Below, piece by piece: positions 8,346 to 17,028 of a stretch of 35,196 nt of DNA. Numbering within the stretch: the stretch's first letter is position 1; each line of letters starts with the position of its first letter. The DNA comes from an uncultured Ilumatobacter sp. (GTDB lineage Bacteria; Actinomycetota; Acidimicrobiia; Acidimicrobiales; Ilumatobacteraceae): the NCBI GenBank assembly GCA_937919625.1, contig CALFRK010000105.1, positions 1 through 35,196 on the forward strand, written 5' to 3'. The notes below the pieces were generated by a model. It was not told the DNA's origin and ran no database searches. It saw nothing but the letters and a program-made list of their open reading frames with translations. Both the position numbers and the translations under genes were made by a program.

Positions 8346-9845
8346 ATGCTGATGGCTACCCATCGTTCGCCAACCAGACGGATTGCTCTGTTGGCGGTCG
8401 GCGCCGTGATCGTCGCCAACTGTGGCGGCGGCGACAACAGCGGTTCGTCCGCGATCGATCCAGCGGCCCCCGCCCCCGCCACCGCCACCGCCACCGCTCC
8501 GGTGGCCGCTCCGTCCACCACAGACCCGCCACCGACCGATCCAACTGCCACCGACCTGCCTGCCGGTTCGGGCGACGACGGAGTGCTCGAGGTACCAGGC
8601 GAATTCGCGACGATCCAGGACGCCGTCGACGCCGCGCTCGAAGGTGATCTCGTGTTGATCGCGCCCGGAACGTATGTCGAAGCGGTCGACGTAACGACCA
8701 ACAACATCACCATCCGTGGTCTCGACCGAGATGGGGTCGTACTCGACGGTCGGCTCGAACTCGACAACGGCATCCGGGTGCTCGGTGCCGACGGTGTCGT
8801 CGTCGAGAACCTGACCTCGATGAACTACACGAACTCAGCTGTGTTCTGGGTGTCGGCGACCGGGTATCGAGCTTCGTACATCACCACCTACCGCACGGGC
8901 GACTACGGCATCTACGCGTTCGATTCCGTCAATGGGCAGATCGAGCAATCCCATACCGTCGGCAGTCGCGACGCCGGCATCTATGTCGGCCAGTGTTATC
9001 CCTGCGACGCGGTGGTCACCAACGTAATTTCGTCAAACAACGGCCTCGGTTACTCGGGTACCAACGCTGGCGGCAACCTGCTGATCATCAACTCGACGTG
9101 GCGCAACAACCGGGCCGGCATCATGCCCAACTCGGGTAGCTACGAACTGTGCTACCCCGAGCGCGAGACAACGATCGTCGGCAACCTTGTGTATGACAAC
9201 AACCAGCCCGACACCGCGGCCATTGGCGCCGCGGTGCTGGCCCAGGGCAAGGGCATCATCGTGGCTGGCGGAATCGGCAATGTGATCGAACGCAACCGGA
9301 TCGACAACCATCTCCGGACCGGAATCGGGCTCGAGCCATATCAGGAGGAGAGGCCAAACGACGACCTCCCGACCCCGCACGAGTGGGGCACGACCTGCCG
9401 TGAGCAAAAGCAGCAACCAATGGTCATTCCCGAGGGTGTTTTGGTGTGGGATTCTTACAACAACGTGGTTCGCAACAACGTGGTCACCAACAGCGGCGAG
9501 GCCGACATCATCGTGTCGTCGGCCGGCGGTGACATCTCGACGTTCGGTAATTGCTTGGAGGGCAACGAGTTCGCCATCTCAGCTCCGCTTGAACTCGAAA
9601 CGCTTGCTCCGTGTGTCGGCCAGGGCCGAGGAGACTGGGCCGCCGGCGGCGTTGAAGTCGTATGGTTTCTAGCCGATCGGTCCGGGCTGCCAGGCGAGAT
9701 CGACTGGCGCGAGGCGCCGCTGCCCAAGCTCGGAGCGCACGAAAATATGCCGGAAGCGGCCACCGCTCCGGCCCACCCGGCAACCGATGTGCCGTTCGCG
9801 GTCGACCTCGATGAGATCACGGTTCCCGAACTTCCGGCGGGTTGA
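8346..9845 (+). CDS. Putative lipoprotein with right-handed parallel beta-helix
   Basis: A 499-residue exported protein. It has a basic N-terminus, a hydrophobic stretch and Cys26 followed by GGGDNSGSS, then a Pro/Thr/Ala linker (residues about 38-72). The segment LEVPGEFATIQDAVDAALEGDLVLIAPGTYVE is the usual entry of a periplasmic-type parallel beta-helix. It is followed by repeated rungs (NITIRGL, GVVVENL, NNVVRNNVV, NVIERNRI). At least six cysteines in the helix region could pair. The start ATG 8346 follows GAGG (8334-8337) by 8 bases, and a second ATG at 8352 is possible. The residue before Cys26 is Asn, atypical for a lipobox. Fold family is clear; substrate is not. Confidence 0.87.
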   Translation: MLMATHRSPTRRIALLAVGAVIVANCGGGDNSGSSAIDPAAPAPATATATAPVAAPSTTDPPPTDPTATDLPAGSGDDGVLEVPGEFATIQDAVDAALEGDLVLIAPGTYVEAVDVTTNNITIRGLDRDGVVLDGRLELDNGIRVLGADGVVVENLTSMNYTNSAVFWVSATGYRASYITTYRTGDYGIYAFDSVNGQIEQSHTVGSRDAGIYVGQCYPCDAVVTNVISSNNGLGYSGTNAGGNLLIINSTWRNNRAGIMPNSGSYELCYPERETTIVGNLVYDNNQPDTAAIGAAVLAQGKGIIVAGGIGNVIERNRIDNHLRTGIGLEPYQEERPNDDLPTPHEWGTTCREQKQQPMVIPEGVLVWDSYNNVVRNNVVTNSGEADIIVSSAGGDISTFGNCLEGNEFAISAPLELETLAPCVGQGRGDWAAGGVEVVWFLADRSGLPGEIDWREAPLPKLGAHENMPEAATAPAHPATDVPFAVDLDEITVPELPAG

Positions 9846-10719
9846 CCTTCTCACGGTCGTTCTGCTGCTCGTCGCCTCGGCGTGTGGGTCCGGCGGCGCC
9901 GGGCCCGCGCAAGGTAACGCCCAGCGGTTCAGCGCCCCCGACCGTGTGCTCTCTGGGCCGCAGGGTCGTGTTGGACAGTTCGTCGTTCAATGCACGGTCA
10001 GCCACTATCTCGCCGACGATCCGATCGTGCGCCCTGGCCAGCCGGGGGGCAGCCATCTCCACCAGTTCTTCGGAGCGGTCGACTCGAGCGCCAGTGCGAC
10101 TGAAGCGTTGTTGTCTGCGGGCGAAACCACATGTGAACAGACTGCCGACACGGCCTCGTATTGGACGCCGGTGTTGGTCGACGCCGACCAGAACATCGTT
10201 GAACCAATTCGGGTCGTCGCCTATTACCGCGCCGGTCCCGACGTCGATCCGGTCTTGGTCGTGCCCTATCCGGCAGGGATGATGCTGGTGGCGGGCGACC
10301 ATTCGGCGGTCGAGCCGCAACCGCTGTCGGTGGTGGCCTGGTCATGCGCGACCGGCGGCCGGAGGTCGATCACCCCTCCCGACTGCACCGGCGCACAGAG
10401 TTTGAGAATGTCGATTACGTTCCAAGACTGTTGGGACGGCGAGCACCTTCGAAGTTCCTTCGTGCCCGATCCAGACCTGCACGTGGCGTACTCATCGGCG
10501 GGGGAGTGCCCAGACACGCACCCGGTTCACGTGCCGCAGCTGCAGCTGGCGATCGACTTCGCGCCGGTGCCTCCCAGCGACATCGATGGCCTTGCCTTGT
10601 CGTCGGGCGACATCCTCTCGGGACACGCCGACTTCTGGAACACCTGGAACCAGGCCAAGCTCGAGAACGAAGTGACCCACTGCCTGCACCGCAACCTGCC
10701 GTGCGGCGTCAGTGGCTGA
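9811..10719 (+). CDS. DUF1996 domain lipoprotein
   Basis: A 302-residue protein. ATG 9811 lies inside the end of the previous gene (35-bp overlap) and gives a good export signal, MRSRFPNFRRVDLLTVVLLL then VASAC with anchor Cys25. The body shows the DUF1996 landmarks: SHLHQFFG, a Cys followed by ASYWTPVL, an AGDH turn, FQDCWDG, HVAYSS, CPDTHPVHVPQL, HADFWNTW and a final cysteine-containing LxxCL-type segment. The repeated His and Cys residues suggest metal or disulfide chemistry, but the family has no assigned reaction. It forms a run of three exported proteins with the copper protein and the beta-helix protein. Confidence 0.88.
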   Translation: MRSRFPNFRRVDLLTVVLLLVASACGSGGAGPAQGNAQRFSAPDRVLSGPQGRVGQFVVQCTVSHYLADDPIVRPGQPGGSHLHQFFGAVDSSASATEALLSAGETTCEQTADTASYWTPVLVDADQNIVEPIRVVAYYRAGPDVDPVLVVPYPAGMMLVAGDHSAVEPQPLSVVAWSCATGGRRSITPPDCTGAQSLRMSITFQDCWDGEHLRSSFVPDPDLHVAYSSAGECPDTHPVHVPQLQLAIDFAPVPPSDIDGLALSSGDILSGHADFWNTWNQAKLENEVTHCLHRNLPCGVSG

Positions 10720-10831
10720 TGGCGCGCCTAGCACCACGTTGTGTCAGCAGCAACTTGGTGGTCACATGCGACCTAGCGATGGCAGCGGTTGATGGCCGAT
10801 CGCCCGCCATCGCACTTAATCGGCTGGGTGG

Positions 10832-10865
10832 TTGACGATGAGACAGTTTTTGTCTTAATGTCTCA
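10832..10865 (+). promoter_or_regulatory. Promoter and TetR-type operator
   Basis: TTGACG (10832-10837) and TAATGT (10856-10861), 18 bp apart, form a good promoter that would start transcription almost at the ATG 10869. The inverted repeat TGAGACA (10839-10845) / TGTCTCA (10859-10865) sits over the spacer and -10 box, and an inner TGTCT at 10851 pairs with AGACA at 10841. This is the expected layout for autorepression by the TetR-family product just downstream. Confidence 0.75.
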
Positions 10866-10868
10866 GGG

Positions 10869-11441
10869 ATGGGGACAAACACGGCGGAGTCCGGCATTCT
10901 CGACGCCGCCAAGCGTTGTTTCGAGCAGTGGGGCGTCGCCAAGGTCACGATCGACGACATCGCCAACGCCAGTGGCGTATCTCGCGCCACGCTGTATCGG
11001 CTGTTCCCCGGCGGCAAAGAGGTTCTGTTCAGCGCCCTGCAAGTGCGCGAGCTGACCGATTTCTTCGACCGGCTTACAGCCGAGGCTGCCGGTGTCGACG
11101 ACTTCGAAGATCTGGTCGTGCGCCTGATCGTCGCGGCTACCCGCGAACTGCGTGCCGACGAGCACCTGGCGATCATGCTCGGCTCAGAGCCCGGCGAGGT
11201 GTTGAGCCAGCTCACGGTCGAGGGCCTGCCACGCACGATCCGGGTCGCCACCCAATACCTCACACCGCTGGTGCGGCCCTACCTCAGTGCCAACGAGGCC
11301 GCCACCGTGATCGACCTTCTGGTTCGCCTCACCATCTCGTACTTCCTGGCGCCGAGCGACACGATCGACCTCGGCGACCCCATCTCTGCTCGCCAGTTCA
11401 TACAACCCGGCCTTGCCGCGCTTGCCTTTGCACGAACCTGA
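10869..11441 (+). CDS. TetR family transcriptional regulator
   Basis: A 190-residue repressor-type protein. The N-terminal helix-turn-helix is clear: ILDAAKRCFEQWGVAKVTIDDIANASGVSRATLYRLFPGGKEVLF with the conserved ATLYRLF recognition helix. The C-terminal ligand domain (about residues 65-190) is helical and not diagnostic. The message is probably leaderless. The gene precedes the diiron protein by 19 bp, so it may control that gene as well as itself. The ligand is unknown. Confidence 0.92.
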   Translation: MGTNTAESGILDAAKRCFEQWGVAKVTIDDIANASGVSRATLYRLFPGGKEVLFSALQVRELTDFFDRLTAEAAGVDDFEDLVVRLIVAATRELRADEHLAIMLGSEPGEVLSQLTVEGLPRTIRVATQYLTPLVRPYLSANEAATVIDLLVRLTISYFLAPSDTIDLGDPISARQFIQPGLAALAFART

Positions 11442-11460
11442 TCAGGAGCCCCCAAACAAT

Positions 11461-12627
11461 ATGAGCATCACCCACTCGAGCAACGAAGACATCATCGGTC
11501 GCGACGAGATCAACGACATCGAAGCAATCTTGTCGGTCACCAACACCGACGTCGACGAGGTGCAGCACATCGTCAAAGACAACGCCGACGCGATCTTCAC
11601 GTGGGACTACTCGCTGGTCCGCCCGCAGCTGCGCAAGCTGTACGAGAAGGCCAAGGTCGGCCAGTGGAACGCGACAACCGACCTCGACTGGAACACCGAA
11701 ATCGACATCGAACACGTTGTCTCGGCGGATCAATCGGCGGCGGCGTCAGGCCTGACGGTCGATCACTACGCCGGCACGGTGGTCGAGAACTGGGGCGACA
11801 AGGAGTGGCTTGCGTTCGGCATCGACCAGCGCCGCTGGACCCTGTCGCAGTTTTTGCACGGCGAGCAGGGCGCCCTGCTGTGCACCGCCAAAATCGTTGA
11901 GACGGTGCCATGGTACGACGCCAAGCTGTACGCATCGACACAGGTCGTCGACGAGGCTCGCCACGTCGAGGTGTTCGCTCGCTATCTCGACGAGAAAATG
12001 GGCGGTGGCTTCCAGGTCAACGCCCACCTGCGGATGTTGCTCGACGACATCATCAACGACAGCCGCTGGGACATGACCTATCTCGGTATGCAGGTCATGG
12101 TCGAGGGGCTAGCGCTCGCCGCCTTCGGCTTTTTGCACCAGATGACCGACGAGCCGTTACTCAAGAAGTTGCTGCGCTACGTCATGAGCGACGAGGCGCG
12201 TCATGTTGCCTTCGGCGTCCTGTCGCTCAAAGAGGTCTACGACGGCATGACCGACGCCGAGATGAAGGATCGTCAGGAGTTTGCGTTTGAGGCGGCGATC
12301 CGCATGCGCGACCGGTTCTTGTCGCAAGAGGTGTGGGAGAAGCATGGCGTCAATCCCCGTGATGTCGTGCCTCTGGTTCTGCGCGACCCAACCCGCGACA
12401 TCTTCCAGCAGATGTTGTTTTCGAAGATTGTGCCGAACTGCAAAAAGCTCGGCCTGCTCGACCGCAACGACAAATGGTTGCGGCGCCGCTTCGAGGAGAT
12501 GAATGTGATCCAGTTCGAAGACTGGGAAGACACGGGCACCGAATATCTCAAGTTTGAACTCGACGCCGAAGTGCCCGATGCGGTCGGTCAGGCGATGCAG
12601 GCTGCGGTACCCAGCGGCGGCGACTGA
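11461..12627 (+). CDS. Ferritin-like diiron-carboxylate protein (possible oxygenase/oxidase)
   Basis: A 388-residue protein with the full set of diiron ligands of the ferritin/ribonucleotide-reductase-like superfamily: Glu135 (FLHGEQGAL), Glu165-x-x-His168 (DEARHVEVF), Glu215 (MVEGLAL) and Glu245-x-x-His248 (DEARHVAFG). The two identical DEARHV motifs mark two half-sites of a four-helix bundle. The start ATG follows AGGAG (11443-11447) by 13 bases. Its position after a TetR gene suggests an inducible catabolic or detoxifying oxidase. It could be an AurF-like N-oxygenase, an R2lox-like oxidase or another branch; sequence reading alone does not decide. Confidence 0.85.
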   Translation: MSITHSSNEDIIGRDEINDIEAILSVTNTDVDEVQHIVKDNADAIFTWDYSLVRPQLRKLYEKAKVGQWNATTDLDWNTEIDIEHVVSADQSAAASGLTVDHYAGTVVENWGDKEWLAFGIDQRRWTLSQFLHGEQGALLCTAKIVETVPWYDAKLYASTQVVDEARHVEVFARYLDEKMGGGFQVNAHLRMLLDDIINDSRWDMTYLGMQVMVEGLALAAFGFLHQMTDEPLLKKLLRYVMSDEARHVAFGVLSLKEVYDGMTDAEMKDRQEFAFEAAIRMRDRFLSQEVWEKHGVNPRDVVPLVLRDPTRDIFQQMLFSKIVPNCKKLGLLDRNDKWLRRRFEEMNVIQFEDWEDTGTEYLKFELDAEVPDAVGQAMQAAVPSGGD

Positions 12628-12666
12628 GCTCGAAAGTGTCGAGGTGAGCAGGCGCTGCCGGTGGGG

Positions 12667-12672
12667 TAGCGT
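12667..12672 (+). promoter_or_regulatory. Possible -10 box for the 12679 gene
   Basis: TAGCGT lies 6 nt before ATG 12679. The gap after the diiron gene is only 51 bp, so this would be an internal promoter. No clear -35 is present. Confidence 0.3.
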
Positions 12673-12678
12673 TTGACC

Positions 12679-13494
12679 ATGGCCTCTCCATCGCCGTCGG
12701 TCGAACAGTTCCTGCGTCGACGTCACGAACAACTGCAACATGACGAGTGCTCTGGCAATCAGGCCCGCGCCAGCTGGAAGCGGCGCGGTGCCCTGACCCT
12801 GGCGTTCGCGCCGATGCTGGCGATGGGAGCTCTGCCCGTCACCGCCATGGTAGGTCTCGGTGCCCAGGCCGTCTCGCACTTCACATCGATCGGCATCGGC
12901 GAGGTGTTCTTCGTGGTGGTCATCTTGATCGCAGGCGCCTGGTTGGCAAAGACGGCGGTGTCGTGGCCGCGGCGCGTCAAGGACAACGCGCTGAACCAAC
13001 TCCTGCCGGTGGTGATCACGATCTTGCTGGTGGCCGCCGGGGTGACCGAAATCGTGTCAGGCAGCAAGGCGCCCGATCCGGTATTGGCGATGTGGTTCTT
13101 GGCCTTCGGCTGGTTGTTTGTGTTTTACCCGCGGTCACGCCAGACCTGGACGCTTGGTCGGCGTGTGTTGTGGGCGGCCGGCCCACTGGTAACCGCAGCG
13201 GTGATCGTGGTGGTCTGGACGGCCGGGTTCTTTGCCTACCGGTTCGATCGGTCGCTAGATGAGCTCAAGGCCTATGTTGCCGAGCTCGATAGCGGCGTGA
13301 AATACCACGCCGGTGTGACGATCGGCGACTTCACGATTCTCAATCGCGGGGTGTTGCGCGGTTGTGACTACGCCTTCCACATCGACGGATGGCACGAGCG
13401 TGACGACAGGTGGATCGCCTACTGTCCGACCAGCGCACCGAGCGGAAGCGGTATTGATCTGCTGACAGACGACTGGTACGAATACCCCGGTTGA
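12679..13494 (+). CDS. Membrane protein of unknown function
   Basis: A 271-residue protein. A charged cytoplasmic N-terminus (residues 1-36) precedes about five hydrophobic segments (near 39-60, 68-92, 108-124, 135-150 and 166-192). A soluble C-terminal domain of about 75 residues with two cysteines (GVLRGCDYAF and WIAYCPTS) follows. The start is ATG 12679; a TTG two codons upstream is less likely. I do not recognise the family. It is convergent with otsB. Confidence 0.75.
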   Translation: MASPSPSVEQFLRRRHEQLQHDECSGNQARASWKRRGALTLAFAPMLAMGALPVTAMVGLGAQAVSHFTSIGIGEVFFVVVILIAGAWLAKTAVSWPRRVKDNALNQLLPVVITILLVAAGVTEIVSGSKAPDPVLAMWFLAFGWLFVFYPRSRQTWTLGRRVLWAAGPLVTAAVIVVVWTAGFFAYRFDRSLDELKAYVAELDSGVKYHAGVTIGDFTILNRGVLRGCDYAFHIDGWHERDDRWIAYCPTSAPSGSGIDLLTDDWYEYPG

Positions 13495-13562
13495 TGACTC
13501 GACGAGACAAGTCGAATTTGGGTACTGCGCACCATGCCCTGACGAATCGTGATGTGGGGTCG

Positions 13563-13581
13563 GTGGCGAATCGGACGCCAC
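13563..13581. terminator. Possible terminator between convergent genes
   Basis: GTGGCG (13563-13568) and CGCCAC (13576-13581) form a 6-bp stem with a 7-nt loop between the ends of the membrane gene and otsB. No T tract is present. It could serve either strand, more likely otsB. Confidence 0.3.
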
Positions 13582-13591
13582 AGCCCGCAAC

Positions 13592-14389
13592 TCATCTGTC
13601 GCTCGGGTGAGGTTGCGGATCGGCCTCGAGACACGCCCGTCGCATCTCGCACAGCAGCACCAAGGTGCGGGCAGTGTCGTCGGTATCGGTCACCCGAAAT
13701 CGGGCCTTGGTCGGCCCGCTACCGACCTTGATGCCGATGTCGCCGCTGTTCAGTGTGGCGAAGGCGTCCTCGTCGGTGACGTCGTCACCGACGAACAGAA
13801 CCGCATCGGCGTCCACCCGTTGCCGCAGGCGATCGACCGCAGTGCCCTTGTTCGTGTCGATGACTGCCAACTCGATCACCCGCTTGCCCTCTTTGACCCT
13901 CACGCCGGGGCGAGAAGCAGGCCCCCGCCGCACCGCTGCGAGAGCAACCTCGCCGGTCTGCTGCGGGGCGTTGCGGTAGTGAAACGCCACGCTGGCCGGC
14001 TTGGTCTCGACGATCAAGCCATCGTGTGACGCTGCGAGTTGAGTGAGTTCGTGGGTGACCTGCTCGAGCAGTCGCAGTTGGGTCTCGTCGATGTCGCGCT
14101 CGAAGCCGGTGTCGAACTCCGCCCCGTGGCTTCCGACCAGATGGATCTGTGGCGGGAACGCGCACAGGGCGGCGAGGTCTCGCAGCGAGCGTCCCGTGAC
14201 GATCGCGACGTGGGTATCGGCGAGCGACGCCAACGTGTGCAGTGCGTCGACCGATTCGCTGACAGGGAACGCCTGGCCCGGGTCGTCGACGATTTGCGCC
14301 AATACGCCGTCGTAATCGCACACCACCAACGGCGAACGCGCATGTGCGAACCCACGCAGAGCGATGCCGAGTTCCGTCTGGTCGATCAT
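13592..14389 (-). CDS. otsB: Trehalose-6-phosphate phosphatase
   Basis: Removes phosphate from trehalose 6-phosphate, the last step of trehalose synthesis. This 265-residue HAD-superfamily enzyme has the nucleophile motif DYDGVL (Asp25, Asp27), VTGR (64-67), the lysine in NKGTAVDRL (Lys181) and the metal-binding GDDVTDEDAF (201-210). Its ATG overlaps the otsA stop (ATGA), so the two are translated as a coupled pair. Confidence 0.95.
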   Translation of the reverse strand: MIDQTELGIALRGFAHARSPLVVCDYDGVLAQIVDDPGQAFPVSESVDALHTLASLADTHVAIVTGRSLRDLAALCAFPPQIHLVGSHGAEFDTGFERDIDETQLRLLEQVTHELTQLAASHDGLIVETKPASVAFHYRNAPQQTGEVALAAVRRGPASRPGVRVKEGKRVIELAVIDTNKGTAVDRLRQRVDADAVLFVGDDVTDEDAFATLNSGDIGIKVGSGPTKARFRVTDTDDTARTLVLLCEMRRACLEADPQPHPSDR

Positions 14390-15804
14390 TCGCTCTCCAG
14401 TTCGGTGATGAAAGTTTCAGCCCAAGTGTGAGCGGTGCTTTCAGCGACGATCGAGCGCATCGCAGCCATCCGCCTGGACTGCTCGTCGCTGCCCATCCGA
14501 ACGGCGCGCTCGATCGCAACTTTCAACCCGTCGGTGTCATACGGATTGACCTGCACGGCTTGCTCGAGTTCGTGGACAGCCCCGGCGAACTCGGACAGAA
14601 CCAGCACACCGGTGTCGTCGTAACGAGTGGCGACATATTCTTTCGCCACGAGGTTCATGCCGTCACGGAACGGCGTCACCAACATGACATCGGCAAGCCG
14701 GTAGAGAGCGATCAGTTCTTGGAAGTCGTGGCTGCGGTGGAGATAGTGCACCGCGGGGCCATCCATCGTGCCGTACTTGCCGTTGATCTCACCGACGAGC
14801 TGCTCGACTTCGGCCCTGATGTCGGCGTAGCCATTGACGTTCGTGCGGCTGGGCTCGGCGATTTGGATCATGACGGTGTCGTCGGCGCTGATGCGGTCCT
14901 CGTCGAGAAGTTCGCCGTAGGCGCGCAACCGCTGGGCGATGCCTTTGGTGTAGTCGAGGCGGTCGACGCCGAGCAGCACCATGCGCGGTCGATGCAGCTG
15001 TTCGCGAAGCGCCTCGACTGCAGCCGCCGTGTCGGGCTCGGCTGCCGCTTCCGCGAAGCGCTCGACATCGATGCCGATCGGATGACGTTTGCACACGGTG
15101 GAACGTCCGGCGGCGCTGACTGTTTGGTCGTCGAAATCAATGACGGCGCCGTCGACCAAACGCGGTACGACATGACGGAAATTGTGGGCCATGACGTCGG
15201 TCTGGAATCCGATCAGGGAGGCCCCGAGCAGGCCCCGCACGACTTGTTCCCGCCATGGCAGCCGCAAGAACAGTTCCCGAGCAGGCCACGGCGTGTGCAG
15301 GAAGAACCCGATGTGGAGATCGGGCAAGGCCGCCCGCAGCATGCCTGGAACGAGCTGGAGCTGATAGTCGTGAACCCAAACTGTGGCACCGGGTTCGGCG
15401 ATCTCGATAACCGAGTCGGCGAAGCGGCGGTTGACCTTGAGGTACGCATCCCACCAGGTGCGGTGGTAGGCCGGCTCAGCGATCGCGTCGTGATACAGCG
15501 GCCACAGCGTGCCGTTGCTGAACCCCTCGTAGTAGAGCTGGACGTCCGCACGGCTGAGCTCGACGGGATGCAGCGAGATGTCGTCGTGCACGAACGGGTC
15601 GGGTGCCCGGCCGGCGGATCCGCTCCAGCCGACCCAACTCGCCCTGGGACGTGACGTCATGACCGGGGCCAGAGCCGACACCAGACCGCCTGGGCTGCTT
15701 ACCCAGTGCTGACCGTTTCGGTCGGACACGTTACGAACAGGCAGCCGGTTGGCGACCACAATCAGTTGCCGGTGGTCACACATGGGATCTGGCGTCGTCG
15801 TCAC
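14386..15804 (-). CDS. otsA: Trehalose-6-phosphate synthase (GT20)
   Basis: Joins UDP- or GDP-glucose to glucose 6-phosphate. The glycosyltransferase-20 landmarks are all present: VVANRLPVR, SPGGLVSAL, WVHDYQLQLVP, FFLHTPWP, GFQTD, GVDRLDYTKGI, PFRDGMNLVAKEY and SEFAGAVHEL. I place the start at GTG 15804 because AAGGAG (15811-15816) stands six bases before it, giving 472 residues. The frame stays open to a GTG at 15831, which would add nine residues. It overlaps otsB by four bases. Confidence 0.95.
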   Translation of the reverse strand: MTTTPDPMCDHRQLIVVANRLPVRNVSDRNGQHWVSSPGGLVSALAPVMTSRPRASWVGWSGSAGRAPDPFVHDDISLHPVELSRADVQLYYEGFSNGTLWPLYHDAIAEPAYHRTWWDAYLKVNRRFADSVIEIAEPGATVWVHDYQLQLVPGMLRAALPDLHIGFFLHTPWPARELFLRLPWREQVVRGLLGASLIGFQTDVMAHNFRHVVPRLVDGAVIDFDDQTVSAAGRSTVCKRHPIGIDVERFAEAAAEPDTAAAVEALREQLHRPRMVLLGVDRLDYTKGIAQRLRAYGELLDEDRISADDTVMIQIAEPSRTNVNGYADIRAEVEQLVGEINGKYGTMDGPAVHYLHRSHDFQELIALYRLADVMLVTPFRDGMNLVAKEYVATRYDDTGVLVLSEFAGAVHELEQAVQVNPYDTDGLKVAIERAVRMGSDEQSRRMAAMRSIVAESTAHTWAETFITELESE

Positions 15805-15899
15805 TGGAGGCTCCTTCGTCGCGCTCACCACTCATTCTGGCCTGCGCCACCAGACCCGCCACCACGCGGGCCCAACCGATGGCCGCGGATCGACCGCGA

Positions 15900-16676
15900 T
15901 CAACCCTCGGGCGTTACGTAGGCGGCGGTCAGGCCGCCGTCGACCTGCAGGTTGGCGCCGGTCATATAGCTCGATTCGTCGCTGGCCAGAAACAGGGCGG
16001 CATTGGCCATCTCACTTGCCTGCCCGAATCGGCCCATCGGAACGTGGACCAGGCGGCGCTGCCGCTTCTCTTCGGTGTCGAGGAATGACATCAACATCTC
16101 GGTCTGCAGCGGCCCAGGGGACAGGGCGTTGACCCGAATGCCCTCGCGGGCGTGGATCACGGCTAGCTCGCGGGTGAGCGAGAGTACCGCCCCTTTTGAT
16201 GCCGTGTAGGCAATCTGCGGGGTGGCGGCGCCGAGCGACGCGACGAACGAGGCGGTGTTGATGATCGAACCGCCGCCCGCCCGGCGCAACGCCGGAATCC
16301 CGTGCCTGCAGCAATAGATGACACCCTTGACATTGATCGACAACGTACGGTCGATGATCTCGTCGCTGGTCGTGATCGCGTCGTCGTCGCCGGCCAGCAT
16401 CACACCGGCATTGTTGAAGAGGATGTCGACCCGGCCGAAGTGCTGCTCGGCGGTGGTGATCATGGCCGCCACCGAATCGCTGTTGGTCACATCGACCGTG
16501 ACGCTGATCATCGTTCCGCCGGCCTGTTGTACCAGGCTGGCGGTCTCGTTGTTGGCGACCTCGGTGACATCGGCGCCGACGATTGCTGCACCTTCCTCGG
16601 CGAAACGCAGGGCGGTGGCGCGGCCGATTCCGCCCGCCGTGCCCGTGATGACGGCAATTTTGCCTTCGAGTCTCAT
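15900..16676 (-). CDS. Short-chain dehydrogenase/reductase
   Basis: A 258-residue classical SDR with the cofactor motif TGTAGGIG (11-18), NNAG (88-91), Ser143 in IINTAS, and the catalytic Tyr157 and Lys161 in YTASK. Asp36 at the end of the second beta strand (VGAD) favours NAD(H) over NADP(H). The C-terminal half has the usual SPGPLQTEM and GANLQVDGG. The ATG is preceded by AAGGA about 11 bases upstream. It reads in the same direction as otsAB but is separated by about 95 bp. The substrate is not predictable. Confidence 0.93.
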   Translation of the reverse strand: MRLEGKIAVITGTAGGIGRATALRFAEEGAAIVGADVTEVANNETASLVQQAGGTMISVTVDVTNSDSVAAMITTAEQHFGRVDILFNNAGVMLAGDDDAITTSDEIIDRTLSINVKGVIYCCRHGIPALRRAGGGSIINTASFVASLGAATPQIAYTASKGAVLSLTRELAVIHAREGIRVNALSPGPLQTEMLMSFLDTEEKRQRRLVHVPMGRFGQASEMANAALFLASDESSYMTGANLQVDGGLTAAYVTPEG

Positions 16677-16815
16677 GCTTGTTGGTCCTTGTCAGACTTG
16701 TTCGAAATAGCGGGGATGTTCGGATTAGGTTGCGGTCGCAGTACCTGCGCACTGCAGATCATCGAGGTTGTTCGGGCTGACGTTACATCCGGTACCCCAG
16801 ATATCCCGCCGGGTC

Positions 16816-16868
16816 GTTACCAAACGTGCCAGGCACCTTTGCTAAACGTGCCAGGCACCTTTGGTAAC
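16816..16868. repeat. Interspersed-type inverted repeat with GTGCCAGGCAC cores
   Basis: Two 21-nt arms (16816-16836 and 16848-16868) are inverted copies with two mismatches, each built on the palindrome GTGCCAGGCAC and ended by GTTACCAAA/TTTGGTAAC. The 20-mer AAACGTGCCAGGCACCTTTG also occurs as a direct repeat (16822-16841 and 16844-16863). Complementarity continues outward, weaker, through CCCGCCG (from 16805) and CGGCGGG (to about 16879). This looks like a REP or small MITE-type element rather than a simple terminator. Confidence 0.75.
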
Positions 16869-16896
16869 CGGTCGGCGGGGTACAGTCGGGAGCATC

Positions 16897-17028
16897 ATGT
16901 TCAGGGCGCTGGATCAGGTGTGCCGATCGGTCGGGATGCTCGCAACGACATCATCTTTGCCGTTGGCCGGTCCACCTGGGCAGGATGGGCGGGTGTACCA
17001 ACCGTGTCGCAACCAGGAGGCCCAGTGA
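16897..17028 (+). CDS. Possible 43-residue leader ORF coupled to dapA
   Basis: An ATG at 16897 opens 43 codons whose stop overlaps the dapA start as TGATG (17026-17030). GGGAG lies four bases before this ATG and TACAGT (16881-16886) ten bases before it. The peptide (MFRALDQVCRSVGML... ending NQEAQ) resembles no family I know. dapA has its own AGGAGG inside this frame, so coupling is not required. It could be chance. Confidence 0.3.
   Translation: MFRALDQVCRSVGMLATTSSLPLAGPPGQDGRVYQPCRNQEAQ

Noticed and set aside
16815-16869. CRISPR-like repeat pair before dapA
   Set aside because: Only two copies with a 2-nt gap and an inverted-repeat layout; no spacers and no cas genes.
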